NCBI RefSeq assembly: GCF_947507565.1
Contig: NC_089179.1
Span: 2,497,747-2,561,746, forward strand
Direction: 5' to 3'
DNA from: Oscarella lobularis
Lineage: Eukaryota > Porifera > Homoscleromorpha > Homosclerophorida > Oscarellidae
Length of the DNA: 64,000 bases
Shown: positions 32,045-44,640 of the stretch, piece after piece
How the letters are laid out: the number at the start of each line of letters is the position of its first letter
Numbering within the stretch: position 1 is the first letter of the stretch
Position numbers and translations under genes: made by a program
The notes under the pieces: generated by a model
Database searches by the model: none
The model's input: only the letters and a program-made list of their open reading frames with translations
Told to the model about the DNA's origin: nothing

Positions 32045-34072
32045 ATGCTACTCCCCCGCGCCAGGGGACATCCGGGGTTTCAGCATAACTGTACTGTTGT
32101 AAAACAGGGAATGTCGAAGGGGTACCGAGCAGCCATCTCGGACATGCGTTGCCAAGAACGTTATGACCAGAAGTTGACGCTAATCGGCGGCGAGGATCCT
32201 TACGAATTGCCGCAATTCGCGTGGATTGATGACGTCGACGCTTGGCCGGCAATCACGTACATCCACATTGGGATGTATTTGGTGTACTCGCCGAGTTCCT
32301 ACACAAGCGAGGCTCTAATACAAGAGCCTCGATTGCTATCAGCGATTCGTCGCGGGTTGGGTCAATTGCGTCGTTGTTCGTGTAGGCGCGACAGACGATG
32401 TCCGCGTTGTCACTGCTAAGGTATATTAGGGTCTTGTCGTCCAAACAACTGCAACTAGATACGGAATAGGTTAAGTATTCGCAGCGAATGTCAGAGAAGC
32501 CATTGCAACCTTGGATTGCAGCGGAAACTTCGGGCAAAATTGTAGCCGTTCACTGCAACTGTATGGCCGGGATGGGAGAGGCTTGCTCACACGTGGCGTC
32601 GCTGCTTTGGGCGATAGAAGCGGGCTGTCGACTGCGAGATTCGTTGACGGTGACCCAGAAGAAGGCATACTGGGTTTTGCCACCTGCTGTTAGGGAAGTG
32701 CCTTACGCTAGAATCCGCGATATCAAATTTATTGGAAAGAAGGGCTCGGCATCAGCTATGCAAAGTCACTCGTGCAATGAAGAGAGTAGCGCCCCATGAG
32801 CATCATCCATTCTCAGTGAACGTTTTTGCAGCACTATTACGATCTCCTCGGAAAGGAAAAGGTCGTTCTTTGATGCACTGGCAGGCTGCAGCACGAAGCC
32901 GGCTGTTCTTGCAGTCAAACAAGAGTATCACGAACCGTTCATTCCGGCATCAATGCAGCCGAACTTGCCAAGTCCTCTGACGAATCTGTATGACGTAAAG
33001 CTTCTCAGCGCATCATATGTGGAACTGCTTGCGGCAGCCGAGACTGTCCGCATTGACGTGTCGAAGGAAAAATGCTTGGCGGTGGAAGAGATAACTCGAG
33101 AGCAGTATAAATCTCGTGTGTGGTACCGTACGGTCGTGTTTCAGCTTCAAAGTTGAAGGCAGTATGCTGCACGGACATTGCTACTCCAGCTCTGTCAGTG
33201 ATTAGCTCTGTCTGTCATCCCGAACTGAAGCGTTTTCAAACATCGGCTACGGCATGTGGATGCAAGCATGAAGAAGGAAGACAGGCATATATCCATCAAT
33301 ACACTCTCGCGCACGAGAACCATAACGTCAAAGATTGCGGGCTTTTCATTCATCCAGAGCTCCCATTTCTCGCTGCTACACCTGACGGAGTAGTTTCATG
33401 TACATGCTGTGACGAGGGCGTTCTGGAAGTAAAGGTAAGTTAACATTTTTTGACCCATTTAAATATACTTCTGCATTTTACTGTGCAGTGTCCATTTTGC
33501 AAACGCGATCAAATGATATCTGAAGCAGCCACAGATAAGTCGTTCTGCCTGCAGGCACTAGATGGTGGACAGCTTCGACTGAAAAGGAATCACAGTTACT
33601 ACTACCAGGTTCGGATCATTGAACTTCAATTACACGACTCATGCTATTGTTTGGGTAGGTTCAGTGCCAAATCTTTTGTACCCAGCGAGTATATTGCGAC
33701 TTCGTCCTGTGGACAAAGGACGACTTACATATAGAACGGATATATCCCGATGAAGAGTTCTGGCACGAATGCGTCGAAAAGGCTGAGAAGTTGTTCAAAC
33801 AAGCTGTTCTGCCGGAGTTAATGGGCAAATGGTTCACAAGAATCGCGCAGCCTTCAGCAGACGAAGTATCTGCCCATTTTTTTGTCAGCCCTGATCTTAT
33901 GTGCTACTGCCGTAAGCCGGATGATGGAACACTATCGCTCCGGTGCGACAACGACCACTGCAAATATCGATGGTTTCACCTCGACTGTTTGAAGCTCCAG
34001 GCTACTTCCAAGTCTAAGAAGTGGTACTGCCCGCATTGCCGAAAAGAACGGAAAAAAAGAAGTCCTCCTTAG
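32045..34072 (+). CDS. SWIM-YqaJ-PHD accessory protein of the element (frameshifted)
   Basis: Order of domains: an N-terminal region (GGEDPYELPQFAW, WPAITYIHIGMYLV), a SWIM zinc finger (HCNCMAGMGEACSH), a YqaJ-type exonuclease fold (GRVSASKLKAVCCTD, ATPDGVVSC, LEVK then CPFCKRD, YCDFVLWTKDDLHIERI) and a PHD finger (CYCRKPDDG to WYCPHCRK). Introns at 32421-32469, 33435-33488 and 33609-33658 (49-54 bp) join in phase. Frameshifts are needed near 32324 and 33132, and a TGA at 32797-32799 interrupts the frame unless it lies in an intron. YqaJ relatives process DNA ends in viral recombination, so a role in element replication or repair is plausible. Decayed copy. Confidence 0.8.
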
Positions 34073-34112
34073 TAGATCTTGGCGTTAACGAGAATTGTAT
34101 TGGCACGGCCTG

Positions 34113-35570
34113 TCATTCTCTGAGTACGACAGAATTACAAAGATTTACCAAGCCGCAGCATACTCTAACTATTCTATCTAGCATAGGTAAGTCACCGTTT
34201 ACCGCCATGGCAGCATCGATAGGATGCGTTTCACTGAGAATTGAAAATTTCTGCCTAATGACTTCAATGACTCTTTCCACATGAATTCTGACGTTGGCAA
34301 TGCGACGAGTTTCTTCGACTTCAATTCCTGTGAGCTGCTTCTTCCCCCGAGTCCATGCTGGAGTTGTGACACGAGCACAGTATAGTCCGACTGACTCTTC
34401 GATGTCAAACCCTCTGTCAGCGAGCAGTGTCCCCAGGAAGTAGATTGTCCAATATCGAGTTGTTTTCGGTGAGTCTCTTGTCACTTACTCGACCACCCCA
34501 TCCCTGTGATATATAACTAACAGTTCCTTGTGGGGTTATGCCAATTAAATACTTCACTGTGTTGTGGCGTTTATAGGAACTAAACGTTTGGGCTCTGGCA
34601 AGCAAATTGGTAGGCCTCTCGAGAAACACCTCAAAGCAGTCGATGATCACGACACACGAGGGGCAGTGCTTCACAAAGTCCATCGGCAGAGTTGCTCTCA
34701 GAACGTCCCTATCGGGCCATACTATGACATCCGCGAGTGCTGTATACAGGACATAAATGGTATCGACGAGTATTCGATGAATTGTGCTTCTGCTCACAGC
34801 AAATCGGAATGAAAGATCTTCCAGTCTTAGTCCCAACCTCAGCCTCATCATAGTCATCGGCAGATGCTGAAATGACGTGACAGATCGGCGGTTGCGGAGA
34901 TCTGGCTGTATATACTGTAATAGAATATTCAGTAGTTCCCACGTTGGCAGGCCGGTGTGGAACAATACTTTTCGATCATCGCCTTCGAAAGCAGATTCGT
35001 TGAGGGAAAGACGTTGACAGGCACGTTCCGTTTCAGATAAGTGCGCCTTGGTCTCTTCAAGCTCCTGCTGAAGGGCATCAATGTCTCTCTGGGACAAATC
35101 CGTCTGGCAGCCGGTCCCAAGTTCTTCCTCGCAATGTATCTCGCCTTGGTCAACCGATGACGACTCCTCGTCACTCATATCTAGCTTTGTACGCTTTGCC
35201 CGTCGGTTCTGCATCCTTTCATGGCGTCGCATATCGGGCTACTCGAATGTCCGTGGGGTATCGTACCCGAGATTTCTCGTGGGAACCCAGTCGAGATTTC
35301 TCGTGGGAACCCAGTCGGGATTTCCAGTATCCGCGAGATTGGAGGGTTGTCCGGTGATAAAGTGATCGCTACAGACCCGTACGTGTCGGTGAGAAGCCGG
35401 TTTGATGTCTGAACGATGGATGGCATTTAGCCACTTCCGCCGACGCTCCCCGATCAATCTGGCCATTTCCTCACCACGGTGAGTCAGAACTGTAGGCAGA
35501 CAAAAAACCGTTTCGTCTTGTCTCTGTTAGACCGATTCCTGCAGCCAACAAACGCACACAAGTGCACCAT
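34113..35570 (-). pseudogene. THAP-DDE_4 transposase of the element (frameshifted)
   Basis: ATG 35570 opens a THAP finger: CAFVGC, a Trp in RRKWLNAIHR, then VCSDHF, with one missing T in a six-T run near 35500. A linker with coiled-coil character follows ([13 protein letters not shown]), after a TAG near 35238. A TSFQHLP segment precedes the DDE_4 nuclease: D in [15 protein letters not shown] in [11 protein letters not shown], and E in [15 protein letters not shown]. Another shift near 34420 precedes the second D. The stop is near 34113. The triad is visible but at least two frameshifts and a stop make this copy non-functional as read. A 24-bp direct repeat (about 35271-35320) duplicates part of the linker. 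Confidence 0.82.
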
Positions 35571-35657
35571 TTCGGCGAGAAAGTAACGAAGAGTTTCCCG
35601 GATGTCCACTGGCACGTGAATTAATTATCTAGGCTCCGCCTACTGAAACCCCTCTAT

Positions 35658-37204
35658 TTATTCAAGATACTCTTGTTTACGTACGGGCCACGGAAGATTG
35701 TCTTTGTCTGGTTCATGATGCGCTGCTGAAATCATGTCGGCTTTGCGTAGGCATACCAAATTCATCGCGACATTTTCTTCTTCAATTTCGTAAAAAATTC
35801 TGCACGGTGCGCTGTAAGGACACTTTCTTGTTGCTAGGCACCTGCAGCGTTTCACCGTTGACAAATGCGAAGTCATCTCTTCTGCTCTCAAGCAATTCCA
35901 AAGTAAGCTCATCTCGTCGAGGTCGAAGAAGATCAACCTCCAGTTCAGCAAGAGAAGCCGAAGTAGCCGAATCAAGTCCAAGTTCAAGAGCCATCGGAGC
36001 AACCTGCAGCACTGGAGCAACTCTCAGAACCCCAGGTGATCACGAGAAGTAGTCGTGCCTTTCGTCTTCCACATTGCTAATTGTTGAACGCGCAACCCTT
36101 TCCAAAGGGGCATACAGTCTTCAATGAATGTGTGCATGTTGCCCAGATATGCCCGTGGCTGTATATGGCGTCACCCAGAAAGTCATATGTAAACCCACAC
36201 ACCTGGGTACCTAAATACACTTAGCTTTCATATAACCCACACACTACACGAACGAGCCTTCAATTTTTCTGGCCGTGACATGACAATAGCTGTGCAGGGA
36301 ATATTGTCCCTGCCAGGTTCTACAAACATCTGTACCAGTAGATTGTAAGTTTTTTAGCTCTTTCGTTAGGTAGGATACGCATACTTTATTACCTGAAATA
36401 GTTGGGCAACAGATGCCAAAATGAATGACGAGTCTGACGTTGCTAATATCAATGCCCTAAAGGTCATACGTCGTAAGGCAAAGACATCGCATTTAATCAC
36501 TTTGAATACCATTCCAAAGCCGATTGTCGCTATCACAATTCTCCTCTCGCGAACCCTGAACTCTTTCTCTACGTCTCGTCGTTTGAAGGAGCTCAGAGAG
36601 CGGTGGTGTACGTCTACAATTTTTGTCCTTTTATGAGACGCCAGTGACGACGCCTTGTCCTTTGTTCTCGCAAACATTATTGTTTTTATAAAGAAGTGTA
36701 ATTTGAGTCATCTAAAGCAGATAAAAGATGAACCAGTCAAAGCTATACAGTAGAGGTAAAACCTCCTTTCCAAAAAATATAGTTTGCACGAACCGCATCT
36801 GTTTCTTCCTTTTGATATTGCTGCGATTAATAAGCCGCAGTACAAACACCTTACTCTTTGAATTATAATATTAATCATACACTGGGTTGCTGTGGCCGTC
36901 AAAATCATGACAGGAAAAAGGAAAAGACGTCTAAATTCCTACATTTGCATTTTAAAAAGGTCTTCAAGCATAACTTTTTCCAAGATGAAATAACAGATCA
37001 CTCAGGTGACAGGTCAACTGCACGTCGAAAATGCCATAAAAATCTCTATCTGTGTACTTCCAATTGTCAAACTTACAGTGTCAAGCTGAAGTAATGATAT
37101 CCGCTGATAGTGATCTACCTCTTGCGGATGCAGTAATCCTGTTGCACCTTTGCAATCAGTTTTTCCACCTAAGCGAAAGTAGTAGGAACAGTTATTGATC
37201 GGAT
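35658..37204. other. intergenic, no gene recognised
   Basis: Overlapping frames at 35658-36052 are open on both strands (acidic leucine-rich on minus, Ser/Arg-rich on plus) but lack motifs. Nothing identifiable from 36053 to 37204. Confidence 0.3.
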
Positions 37205-37747
37205 GGGGCTGTGGATTATCAGGTCCAAGTTAACGAATACGTCTGGCATCGCCACGCCGATCAACTGCGAACGAAGCATCCGTCTGTGGAGCAGGCAAGC
37301 GAATCCGTAGGAATGCCACATATTTCGGAATCGTTGGAGGGTGACTCGGGGCTCGATGAATCTCCGCAACTGCCCGACGTACCTTTGCGACAATCGTTTT
37401 CTTCGACCGAGGCGCCGGCCGCCGTCGACTCGCACGCACAGAGAACGACGACTGACTCTGACTCATCTTCAATTCCTTCGTCCTCCAGGACGACATCATC
37501 TCTAATTCCTTCGTCTTCAACGACGCAATCATCTACGCAGACAATGAAGCGCGCTGAGCAATCGACTCAGGAGACAACGTGCGTGGAAACGAAACCACCG
37601 GAGCGGGTATCGTCGTCGTCTGGCGTCGAAACGAACTCACCGGCGCGAGTAGAGGCGTCGTCTCGCTCCTCGTCTGGCGAAGGGACAGGAAAGCATCGCC
37701 TGTATCCCTTGCGGCAACGTAAGGCGACCGATAGGCTGAATCTGTAA
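37205..37747 (+). pseudogene. Gypsy integrase C-terminal tail
   Basis: The frame opens with YQVQVNEYVWHRHADQLR, the conserved SH3-like end of Gypsy integrase (the R-x-H-x-D-Q-L motif). It continues as a Ser/Thr/Glu-rich tail to a basic end (YPLRQRKATDRLNL), as in many animal Gypsy pol proteins. Nothing upstream of this part of pol is present, so it is a 3' remnant. Confidence 0.75.
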
Positions 37748-39830
37748 CGTTTTCGCTAAGAGAAGAGATGTGGCGTATTCGTAGCCGGGAACTGCGCATG
37801 CTAAAAATAGTTAGGTCACGTGTGTGTCTGGATATAAAAGGGCTCGTTGGCACTCCAGAAATACAGACCCCATCGCAGGGCCTTAAACTAATACGTGTCA
37901 CTTACCCAAGAAAACATTTCACAGAATGATTTTTGGTTTATTGGCCAGAGTCTCTTGTGACGTCGTTTTGGGTCAAGCGTGCTCAATCGTTATTGGGTCC
38001 TGCTTCCAGCCAGGGGGGTTGTGCGCTACTGCGCGCTAGAGACACACCTCTTTTTATAAGTCGTTTCTGCTCTAGCAGCATAAACCAATACGAACACTAA
38101 TTCGATGAGATGCTTTTGAAGGTAGATTACGGCGTGTGGGGTTGTGGTGACGTCCACTGGCTTCCTGCGCGACTTACCATCGTCTCACTTTTTCCGCGTC
38201 TACTCCATAAACCGTGATTGTTCTGCTTTCGCTTTTCTGCTAAATGTCTTTCTACTGCCTGTCTAAAAGTGGTCGATTTCTGATTTACAGTCCTACTCGT
38301 CTTCTAGTAGGCTTTCTTCAATGACGACGAATTTTAGGTACCAGAAGCCGACTCGAAAAGTGCCTAGTGCAAATAACCTAGTAGCTTACATCTTGTTTGC
38401 CACTTTAAGACTTCGGGCGGCAAAAAAGCGTCGTCGGGCGCTAAAGAATCGAGTCCTCACGCTCAGCTTCCGGCTACTAGATGAGCTACATCTGCTCTCT
38501 TCCACAATGACCACAGCTGGTTATTTGGACAAAGAGGGGTCAACGAAAAGTAATCCCGCGTTCGTAAGCCCGTTGTCGGTGCAGGTCAGCGCGGTTTGGA
38601 CCCAATCTGAGACGAATTGCTCTATAGTTAACTGCAAACAGCCTAACTAACAAGAGTGAATCAAAAATCGGCAGGCTTCAGCCTATCAGACGTCGATTTG
38701 AGCAATAAAACCTAGTAGACGCTTGAAAGTTTACGCCGGTTTGGCGTCGCAAAAGCGGCGGCTCACTTCTGCTAAACTATACGTTCGGTTGACAAAAACA
38801 CCGCTTGAGACTTCATTTCTTAATGTAACTAATATTGTGATGTAGCGAAATCAACGGACTGCTAATGAGAAACGTCGATTTTGAGGAATAGCTTTGTCTC
38901 TAGCGCGCGTTAGCGCACAACCCCTCCTGGCTGTGTTGTGCTAGCGCGCGTTCCGCGCTGCCCTACAACACGCTGGACCCAACTGATTCACGTGACCTCA
39001 GCCAGCCAATCATGGCCGAGCATTACAAATTCGTCCTGCTCGGTGCTGATTCGTTCGTTTGATGTAACGTGATAAAGACAACTATTTTTAGCCCTGCGTG
39101 TAATCGTAATGCGGGCTACCGATGCGAAGAACAAAAGGCGTTGCGACGAGCAAGAGGCGAATATTTGGTCGTCGTTTAGCGTGGGTTCGGTCCTTATCAC
39201 TTTTGGGCGCTTCCTTATCAATTCTATCAGCTACCATACATTAGTTGCCCATTTCGAATTCAGATTGGGTCCCGCTCATCGCGTGGTAAAACATACCTAG
39301 TGAAAGTTATTCCCGTTTTCTTGAGGTGATATTTCAGGCCGGCGTTGAGTGGCTCTTCACCAAGCTCGTGGGTGGGCGATGTGCGGCGCGACTAGTCGAA
39401 AGAGTTTTTCAAAAGTGACAGGAGGCATCCTGGAGTAAGCAAAAATCCGAAGTTGTGGAACCAATGCGCTGTAGGCTCCGTGAAGGGAGCGACACGAATT
39501 GCGCTGTCTCACCCACGTGGAACGCCGGCGACGAGATTGCCGCAGACTTTTGAATAAGACCCAAGTAGGTAAAAGACAACAATGAGCTCTTCAGCAGTGA
39601 AAATGGCCGAAAAAACAGCAGGAAGTGCAGCGGATTGTAGCTCTTCTTTAAAGCACGCTAAACAAATAGGCAGGAAGAAAAGTTACTGTGAATGGTCTAA
39701 CGCTACGTTGACGCAGCGCAACGCAGCGCTGACGCAACGCTCAACGCAACGCTCGACGTAACGCCAAGAAGATTGTTTATTGGCGCCCAATATCAACTAC
39801 TTAGTACCCTATACCGTTATATTTCCCCTC
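37748..39830. other. non-coding region bounded in part by an inverted repeat
   Basis: About 37995-38035 and 38893-38933 are inverted copies sharing GTCTCTAGCGCGC, then GTAGCGCACAACCCC-type sequence and CTGGCTG. The enclosed 860 bp has one 109-codon frame (38321-38650) without motifs. At 39712-39765 there are tandem GACGCAACGCT-type words. No gene is recognised. Confidence 0.45.
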
Positions 39831-41069
39831 CTAAAACAGCTCAACACCACGTAAGAGGGAACTGCACACCAACACGGTCAAAACATCACGGGTACGGAAC
39901 AACAAAATCACGCAAGGAGCGCGGAGGGCGACGATTTCGCTGCAGCCGAGACTACTGTGGCCCGAGCGTCGGAGACAGAGACGACCGAAGAGCAGGAGCA
40001 GGTTGCGCAGACAAAGATCCGCTAGGGGAACTTTGCGAGGCAGAAGAGGAAGATGAGGTAGAGGCTGATGGCTGACGGCTGCGGCGCAAATGGCGACGGT
40101 TTTGTCGGAGATGCGAGCACTTTGGCGTCTCCACCACATAGGAGCGTTGAGGAAGGATTGGCACAACTGTGCCATAGCCCCACGGCGCAAGCATAGTCGG
40201 TGGCTGAATGCGTACAGCGTCGGTGAACTGCAGTGGAGGGAGATCTTGAGCATTGCGGTTGTAATCGTAGGCTTCTTTCGCTTTTTTCTTGGCGAAGACG
40301 GCTTGCGTAGGAGGTGCCACCGAAGGCGCCAGAAGAGGAGCCGCCGTTGGCAGCATAGTACGTTTTGGACGAGAGAGAAGAACGTCTTTAGACTGAAAGT
40401 CAGCGGAATCGCCCGGTGCGGCAGCGTCGGCATGATCCAGAAATTCAAGGTGCACTTTGACACGTCCTAATCGCTGTCCCACAGGTGCCAATTTAGAGCG
40501 ATCGTACAGGAGAAGAGTGCGGGTTGTCGCCGTGACAGACGTATCCGGTGGTAGATCGCATTCGCGGATGATATCGCAGGTGGCGCTGGAATCGAGTTGA
40601 AACGCACGTTATGGCCATTGAGGTCAACCGTTGCTGTCAAATTCCTAGGAAACGCAGCCGTAGAGTCACCGAGCGCGTGAAGAGAATCCTGTTGAGAATC
40701 CGTGATGACCAGTAGTTGCTCTTCGAGCTCCTGAACGGGATCGCGTCGGACGAGGCGTTTCCGACACACTTGAGCAAAATTCTCGACGCCGCCGCAGTAA
40801 CAGCAGCATTGGTGACGAACCGCCGAGCAGAGCTTCGGACAATAGAGATGGTTTACATCGCAGACAGTAGTGGCAGTCGATAAGGCGCGGTCGAGACGTT
40901 GAGTTGCGAGAGGCGTTGTCGCTCTCATTATCGAACGTTCGAACGTGTTCGAACATTCATAGGGATTGGAACTTTCAAACGTGTTCGAACGAGTTGGAAC
41001 GTTCAAATGGTTTCGAACGTTCGAACGTGTCGTACGGCGGTTTCTCGCTCCAAAATTTTCACTACCCAC
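39831..41069 (-). pseudogene. internally deleted Gypsy: gag end and protease joined to integrase tail
   Basis: Reading from 41069, a Cys-rich segment resembling the end of gag leads to an aspartic-protease-like strand (VDLNGHNVRF, then DSSATCDII after a frame change). The frame then passes into text typical of the far C-terminal part of Gypsy pol (AKKKAKEAYDYNRNAQDLPP, VRIQPP, a Ser-rich tail to 39952). Reverse transcriptase, RNase H and the integrase core, which should lie between, are missing. This is a deletion derivative, perhaps a non-autonomous form. Confidence 0.65.
40936..41035. repeat. GTTCGAAC-type word array
   Basis: Six or more GTTCGAAC or GTTGGAAC half-palindromic words in 100 bp, about 12-28 bp apart, at the 5' end of the Gypsy remnant. 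Confidence 0.7.
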
Positions 41070-42470
41070 GCCCCCTTTTAAATTTTGTTACTATGGACGC
41101 CATGTGCAATTAATTACGTATCGTCAAATTTGACTTTTGCGCGTGCTGGCTATTAGGGCAGCTCTGTGTCATGCGGCCTAAAAGAGTGAATAATTTGTAA
41201 TTGGGCGTTGAGCGTTTTTGCACCATTTTGATTTTGATCACTTGCCTCAATAAGTGCCTTCATTTGTGCTCTCTTTCCTTTCCTTTTCAAGCGCTTGACA
41301 GAACCAGATTGCTACAATTTTAGAAGGGCTTACTGCACTTCACGACATTTAACTGTATCATTCTGTAATTCTATTAATTCATACCAATTCTACGAAAATA
41401 GTTCTACTGAAATGGTTGGTGCTTCTCCGTTACTGTATACGCTGGCATCCCTCTTTTACAGATGATGACTTTTTCAAGTTATATAAGTATTTCAGTGAAG
41501 AAAGAAGACAGGATATTCTCCTTTCCATCCCAGGCATCTGCAGCAGCAGCAGCAAACAATATTCTTATTCTTCCATATCGTTCTAGACTTTGAATTGGGA
41601 CGTAGTTGTAATCGCCACTTGGGCAAGATAATTTGACGCAGAGTTCTGGAATCTCGTTTATACGCCAAAAAAATTTGCAACTAAAGTTTTTTGCGGTTTT
41701 GCGTAAGTTAGATCTGTGCTTTAGTTCTCCGATTAGCCAAATATCTTGGTATTTCAAGCTGAGATCAAACTCAAACTTTAAGAAATGCGTCTCGTTTAGC
41801 TTTTGAGTATCGTATCGATGATAAAACACTCGAAAAGAAGTCGTCAAAATGACAAAACTTGGATTTTATTGACGCTTTCAGTCGGCATCTGCTTTTAGCT
41901 GTACACCATGCGTCGAAAATCTAGTAATCGTACGTGATACGTTTCACCAGAAAGCAAACTGTCATAATCATAAATTTTTTTTTTCTTAGCCAAATAATTC
42001 CCGTTGCAAAGATTTAGGACGAATTTATAGAATTGCTGTTCGTATCTTATATATAAACTGTATTGCGGCCGTCACTCATGATTCGAAATCTTTTGTCTCC
42101 TAATCGGAACTTCGAGTAGTATTGGCCTAGTATGAAGAATGGGATCGCCAACTCGACGACGAAATTTGGCGACAGCCCAGCAGACACTGTTTAAGACGCC
42201 GCGTGTAGTGAATCCAGATAGCGTGCGTTGGATGTGATGCCCTCCCCATTATAAATGTGAGTGCATGTCAGAGAAAAGATCAGTCTCCGATTGGTGAACC
42301 CCTGGTCAGCTAATGGTATCCTAACCTGCGTGTCCACTGCCGCGGTGTTGTGCGTAAAGATAGTGTGTATATGAGAACCCCGGTGCGTAACAAGTGGTGG
42401 AGAATCCGGGTAAAGGCATACAACTCGAGGCCTGGTACCATCTCGACGTGCCTTAGAAAAAGAGTGTGCG
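41070..42470. other. intergenic, one unassigned frame
   Basis: A 122-codon minus-strand frame (41847-41479) has protein-like composition (HFLKFEFDLSLKYQDIWLI) but no recognisable family. The rest shows no feature. Confidence 0.3.
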
Positions 42471-42900
42471 CACCGGTACCGGAGTGAAAGTAAAAATCCC
42501 GTCGGGACGTCTGGTCGACGAACTATCCCGTCGGGACGTCTGGCCAACGTCGTACGTGCCGGGATCGCTCGAATGACTGAGGACGGCCCGTGTGGAGGAC
42601 ACCGTAGCGGGGTAGGTGGGAGTTCGATCCTCCCTATATGGCAGTCAGAGTAGAAGACCCTCCACTATCAGAGGGTGTGTGAAAAGAGTTTGTTTGTCCG
42701 ACTCTGGGCAGGTGCTAAAAGCTGTCTACGTGGGGTTCACACGCGAATGGGAGAAGCTGCGTCTGGTAGGCGGAGACCGAAGACAAAGGGGACCAGATAA
42801 GATGGACGTGTTTGTGGTCGAGAGAGTCCATAACACACGTCTGCCTAAGGCACTAGGTTCATTCGAGGACGAGAAGTTACTTGAGAAGGACGACTTATGA
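42471..42900. other. leader region of a gag-like element
   Basis: Contains two direct copies of TCCCGTCGGGACGTCTGG (near 42498 and 42528), each with a TCCC/GGGA hairpin, then a tRNA T-arm-like segment near 42609-42625. It precedes a gag-like frame and may be its 5' leader or LTR remnant. No LTR pair was found. Confidence 0.35.
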
Positions 42901-43930
42901 GACAAAGAAGACAACGGTCTGCAGCCATCCCGCCGCCTGGGGGACAGCAACAGCAACAGCAACAGCAACAACAACAGCCACCACCACCGCCACAGCCACA
43001 GCAGCAGCCACAGCAGCAACAACAGCTACTCCCGCAACCAGCACGACCCTCGGCTATACATCGGGAGATTAAAACGTTCTACGGAGGCGCCGCTGACGAG
43101 GTAGAATTGTGATTTTTGCATCTAGAACATTTAGCGGCACTCCTGCGATGGGATAAAAAGACGAAACTACCTGAGGCCATTGCAGCGTTGGGCTCCGGAG
43201 TGAGGCGCGAATACGCGGCGTTTGAGGCAATAACGCGACCAGCACGCGTCGGTTGGGCGGAGTTCGAGCGACACATGAGGACGACTTACGGACCGAAGCG
43301 ACCCGTCAGCTTCTGGACGAAACGTTTGATGAACATCAAGCACGCGGCGCAAGAGGTTACTCGCTTCCGACTCATGTCGACGAGTCTCGTTCAAGCCGAA
43401 CAAGTTCCAGCAAACGACGGGCATGTTTCTCAGCGCATGCTGGTTGTGTGGTTCAAGCATGGAATGCGAGCCGAGTTTCAACCCGACACGATACGCGAGG
43501 ATCCAATTACCCTAACCGATGCGTACCGGGCCGAGGCCATCTGGAGAGCCGTTCTCAAGAGACAGCACCCGCTGGGGGAGGTTTACGTCTCCCATCCCGC
43601 AGCGATAGCCAAGAACGACGGGAGACCAGAAGGACGGATGAAGAGACTAATCAACCTGGGATGGCGGCGCAGCTCAAGCAACTCGCTGCCGAAGTACAGC
43701 GACTTTTCCAAATCGTACAGGAAAGCAAGCGACTGTCTTTGGCAACGAGGGAAGTGCAGCAAAGTCTTTCGAAGAGGTGGCGACGTGATGACACCCCTTT
43801 TCAATGGCCACGCCCTACGGAACTGTCGGGCTTACTTCCAAGGGAATTGCAGAAACTGTGGGCGATGGGACCACAAACCCTCGCCAAAACAATCCGGCCT
43901 GGAGTTAATGCCGTGTAGGCTAAGAATGAC
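42897..43930 (+). pseudogene. gag-like retroelement protein with polyglutamine
   Basis: Opens with a CAG/CCA-rich tract giving Gln and Pro runs (42945-43035), then IKTFYGG. After an in-frame TGA (43110-43112) it continues with LEHLAALLRWDKKTKLPEA and RREYAAFEAITRPAR, a gag capsid-like helical region. From about 43630 frames change, and a CRNCGRWDH zinc-knuckle-like piece lies near 43840-43880. No polymerase is attached. It is a degraded gag. Confidence 0.55.
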
Positions 43931-44059
43931 AATCCTTTTGCTGAATTTGGCCGCTCTTACTTACCAACGTATCCCGTGCTCAAGCTTCAGTTTTGGCAAC
44001 AGGCCCTTCTCCGTTTTTCATTTCTTGCTTGATGCTCTTGCCCTCTTCCACTCGCTAGT

Positions 44060-44640
44060 GTTATTCATATCCATGCTCCAGAAAGCTGCCAACGAATGCT
44101 TTCCACCTGGCGTCTTTAAGACCTCCAGTACGCGAGCAAAAGCTTTTGAGCACAGACATGGTGTTCTGCGATATGTGGCAGCGAAATGAGTCCCAGACGA
44201 GGAGTCTAGGACCGAATGACACAGAGCCAATAACGCAGCGCAAAAAGTCTTCGGTGAGGAAATTGTCCATCGAAACTTTTCCCGCCCATGACAAAAAAAG
44301 ACTTTAAGATAACTTTTCGGCAATTGCTGAAATACGTCTCTTGCGATTGATGAGTACATACTGTTTGCACTTACTGCCATGCGCCTCCGCGCAGAGCATC
44401 ACTGTAATGCGCACCTTTTCGTGCCCGAGCGTCGGAAACCTGACATCTTTGGCACCACTTATCTCAATGCATCTATTTGCCGATACGCTCGAGCCATACG
44501 GACGTTTCGTCACAATAAAAGATGTTTCCTCATTCGTATTTCATTTCTTCGCGCAGCTTTCTTACAAACATGATAAAGCTGACAATTTTTTCAATCGAGT
44601 TAGAAGGAGGACGCTGGCAGGTTGTCGCAGTGGCACGCAA
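44060..44640 (-). pseudogene. pogo-type transposase remnant
   Basis: Minus-strand pieces in several frames match the DDE_1 region of pogo elements: FYCDETSVWLE (first Asp), TLGHEKVRITVMLCAEAHGSK, and LVWDSFRCHIS (second Asp). Stops and frame changes separate them and no ends are visible. It is not close to the complete pogo at 13 kb and represents a different subfamily. Confidence 0.75.

Larger units (their letters stand above)
32018..35655. mobile_element. two-gene THAP-DDE / SWIM-YqaJ-PHD transposon (ISL2EU-like), AT duplication
   Basis: Both ends carry AGAGGGGTTTCA inverted (32018 onward; 35644-35655), flanked by AT on each side (32016-32017, 35656-35657). Inside are two convergent genes: a SWIM-YqaJ-PHD protein on the plus strand and a THAP-DDE_4 transposase on the minus strand, meeting tail to tail at 34072/34113. 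This two-gene content and AT duplication correspond to the ISL2EU (IS4EU) superfamily as I know it. Several frameshifts show that the copy is decayed. Total 3638 bp. Confidence 0.85.

Noticed and set aside
42600..42640. tRNA-like T arm (GGGAGTTCGATCCTCCC)
   Set aside because: No matching acceptor, D or anticodon arms are found at tRNA distances; chance or a decayed tRNA-derived segment.
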